Positions 15,101-15,823 of a stretch of 15,823 bases of DNA are shown here, one piece after another. Source of the DNA: Candidatus Equibacterium intestinale (GTDB taxonomy: Bacteria; Bacteroidota; Bacteroidia; Bacteroidales; UBA932); the NCBI GenBank assembly GCA_018064305.1, contig JAGHVP010000101.1:1-15823 (forward strand), given 5' to 3'. Under the pieces are notes generated by a model. The model ran no database searches. It had not been told where the DNA came from and saw only the letters and a list, made by a program, of their open reading frames with translations. The translations under genes were made by a program, and so were the position numbers. Within the stretch, counting starts at the first letter, position 1. Each line of letters begins with the position of its first letter.

Positions 15101-15520
15101 TTATTCCAGCTTCGACACCTTCCAGCCGCCGTCGGCCTTGACAAGCGTCATACTGCGGTCTATCGCAGCACCTTCTCCGAACGGAATTATCCTGTATTTC
15201 ACCTCTACGGTATTCTTCTCCTCTGTCTTTTCACATGAGAGGATCTTGAATTCCGTCCCTTTCGATGCCTCTGCCACCCTGGCGCCGATCTCCTCTGAAG
15301 GATACTCCTGCCCTGCCACCGAATCGAGCAGCATGCCGCCCAGCCCTTCACTGCAGAGGGCTGCAGCAGAGTCATATTCCATTGCAAAGAAAGAAGTGAG
15401 GAAACTGCCGGCCACCTCACCGGCCTTGTCTGTGGCGCTGCCGCTGAAGAGCTTTACAGCACCGAACACAGCTGCCGCCAGCAATATTGCAGCTACAGGT
15501 ATGAGAATTATCTTTTTCAT
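15101..15520 (-). CDS. Small membrane-anchored NTF2-like protein (DUF4878-like)
   Basis: A 139-residue protein. Residues 4-24 form a hydrophobic N-terminal helix after M-K-K, without a lipobox, so it is either a signal anchor or a cleaved signal peptide. The remainder has the layout of the DUF4878/lumazine-binding NTF2-like fold: a helix beginning K-A-G-E-V-A-G-S-F-L and containing Y-D-S-A-A-A-L-C-S-E, then strands E-F-K-I-L-S-C, N-T-V-E-V-K-Y-R-I and a closing M-T-L-V-K-A-D-G-G-W-K-V-S-K-L. Such domains are common as small exported Bacteroidota proteins with no known enzyme activity. It lies 9 bp after the preceding minus-strand gene, so the two are likely one operon. The function is unknown. 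Confidence 0.85.
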   Translation of the reverse strand: MKKIILIPVAAILLAAAVFGAVKLFSGSATDKAGEVAGSFLTSFFAMEYDSAAALCSEGLGGMLLDSVAGQEYPSEEIGARVAEASKGTEFKILSCEKTEEKNTVEVKYRIIPFGEGAAIDRSMTLVKADGGWKVSKLE

Positions 15521-15529
15521 GATACGATT

Positions 15530-15823
15530 TTATCGTTTTTTTCCGTCATACACAGGCCGCACAGGCTGACCAAGATACCGGAAGGAATTCTCAGATTCAT
15601 TCTCTATATACACATCAGTGTCATCGAAAGTTAAACTATATGCTTCATACGGTGACTCTGGCTTTAACTCGCAAGACCAATAATAACCATCTACATTAGC
15701 GTTGCCGAAATCCTTACCTTGTAAGTACCCGCCGGCAGGAAGGAAAATGTAAAGATCTTTCTTCATTGAATACGTATGGGTTCCTTCTTTCGTCATTTGA
15801 TGATCGGTCGCTTTATCCTGAGA
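15530..15823 (-). CDS. C-terminal end of a FISUMP (Fib_succ_major) domain protein, 5' end outside window
   Basis: The reading frame is open to the right edge, so only the last 97 residues are present. The internal ATG at 15796 is not needed as a start. The visible part matches the end of the Fibrobacter succinogenes major paralogous (FISUMP) domain: I-F-L-P-A-G-G-Y, then G-Y-Y-W-S with a C replacing the usual S, a Y-x-L-x-F-D-D-T-D-V-Y strand and the closing Y-L-G-Q-P-V-R-P-V. These domains are common at the C-terminus of Bacteroidota surface or fimbrillin-like lipoproteins and have no established activity. It lies directly upstream of the small NTF2-like gene (9-bp gap) and is probably co-transcribed with it. 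Confidence 0.8.
   Translation of the reverse strand, partial: SQDKATDHQMTKEGTHTYSMKKDLYIFLPAGGYLQGKDFGNANVDGYYWSCELKPESPYEAYSLTFDDTDVYIENESENSFRYLGQPVRPVYDGKKR

Overview
The window is about 15.8 kb of compact Bacteroidales-type chromosome, probably from a gut-associated lineage. The reasons are two giant lipoproteins made of tandem BACON domains, Bacteroidota-style -7 promoter elements (TAnnTTTG), weak or absent Shine-Dalgarno sequences, a secreted C69 dipeptidase and a C-terminal FISUMP-type domain at the right edge. I cannot place it below the order. There are no tRNA or rRNA genes, insertion sequences, CRISPR arrays or phage genes. Coding density is very high, and no gap between genes exceeds about 60 bases.

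Left part (1-12140): a surface or periplasmic proteolysis locus. On the minus strand a secreted C69 dipeptidase (5890-7584) is followed after 10 bp by a 1941-residue lipoprotein (54-5879). That lipoprotein has about 18 BACON domains and a C-terminal M64 (IgA-peptidase family) zinc protease. A second, paralogous lipoprotein (8076-12140, 1354 residues, about 11 BACON domains plus M64) lies to the right on the same strand with its own promoter. Between them, on the plus strand, sits a small secreted helical protein of unknown function (7641-8072). It diverges from the dipeptidase/M64 pair and runs into the second M64 gene with only 3 bp between stop codons. A plausible reading is that the M64 enzymes cut large, perhaps host, proteins on long stalks, and the dipeptidase trims the resulting peptides.

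Middle (12177-14042): a tight two-gene minus-strand unit, a short-form S-adenosylhomocysteine hydrolase followed 3 bp later by a HAD-family phosphatase. The promoter of the second M64 gene overlaps the end of the HAD gene.

Right part (14043-15823): a plus-strand cytoplasmic endonuclease/exonuclease/phosphatase-family protein shares a 16-bp palindromic back-to-back promoter with the hydrolase unit. It converges, through a GC-rich hairpin, on a minus-strand pair: a small membrane-anchored NTF2-like (DUF4878-like) protein, preceded by the C-terminal end of a FISUMP-domain protein that is cut by the window edge.

The most interesting material is the two-domain alternating BACON super-repeat shared by both M64 lipoproteins, their HExxxH (not HExxH) active-site spacing, and the arrangement of the whole protease cluster.
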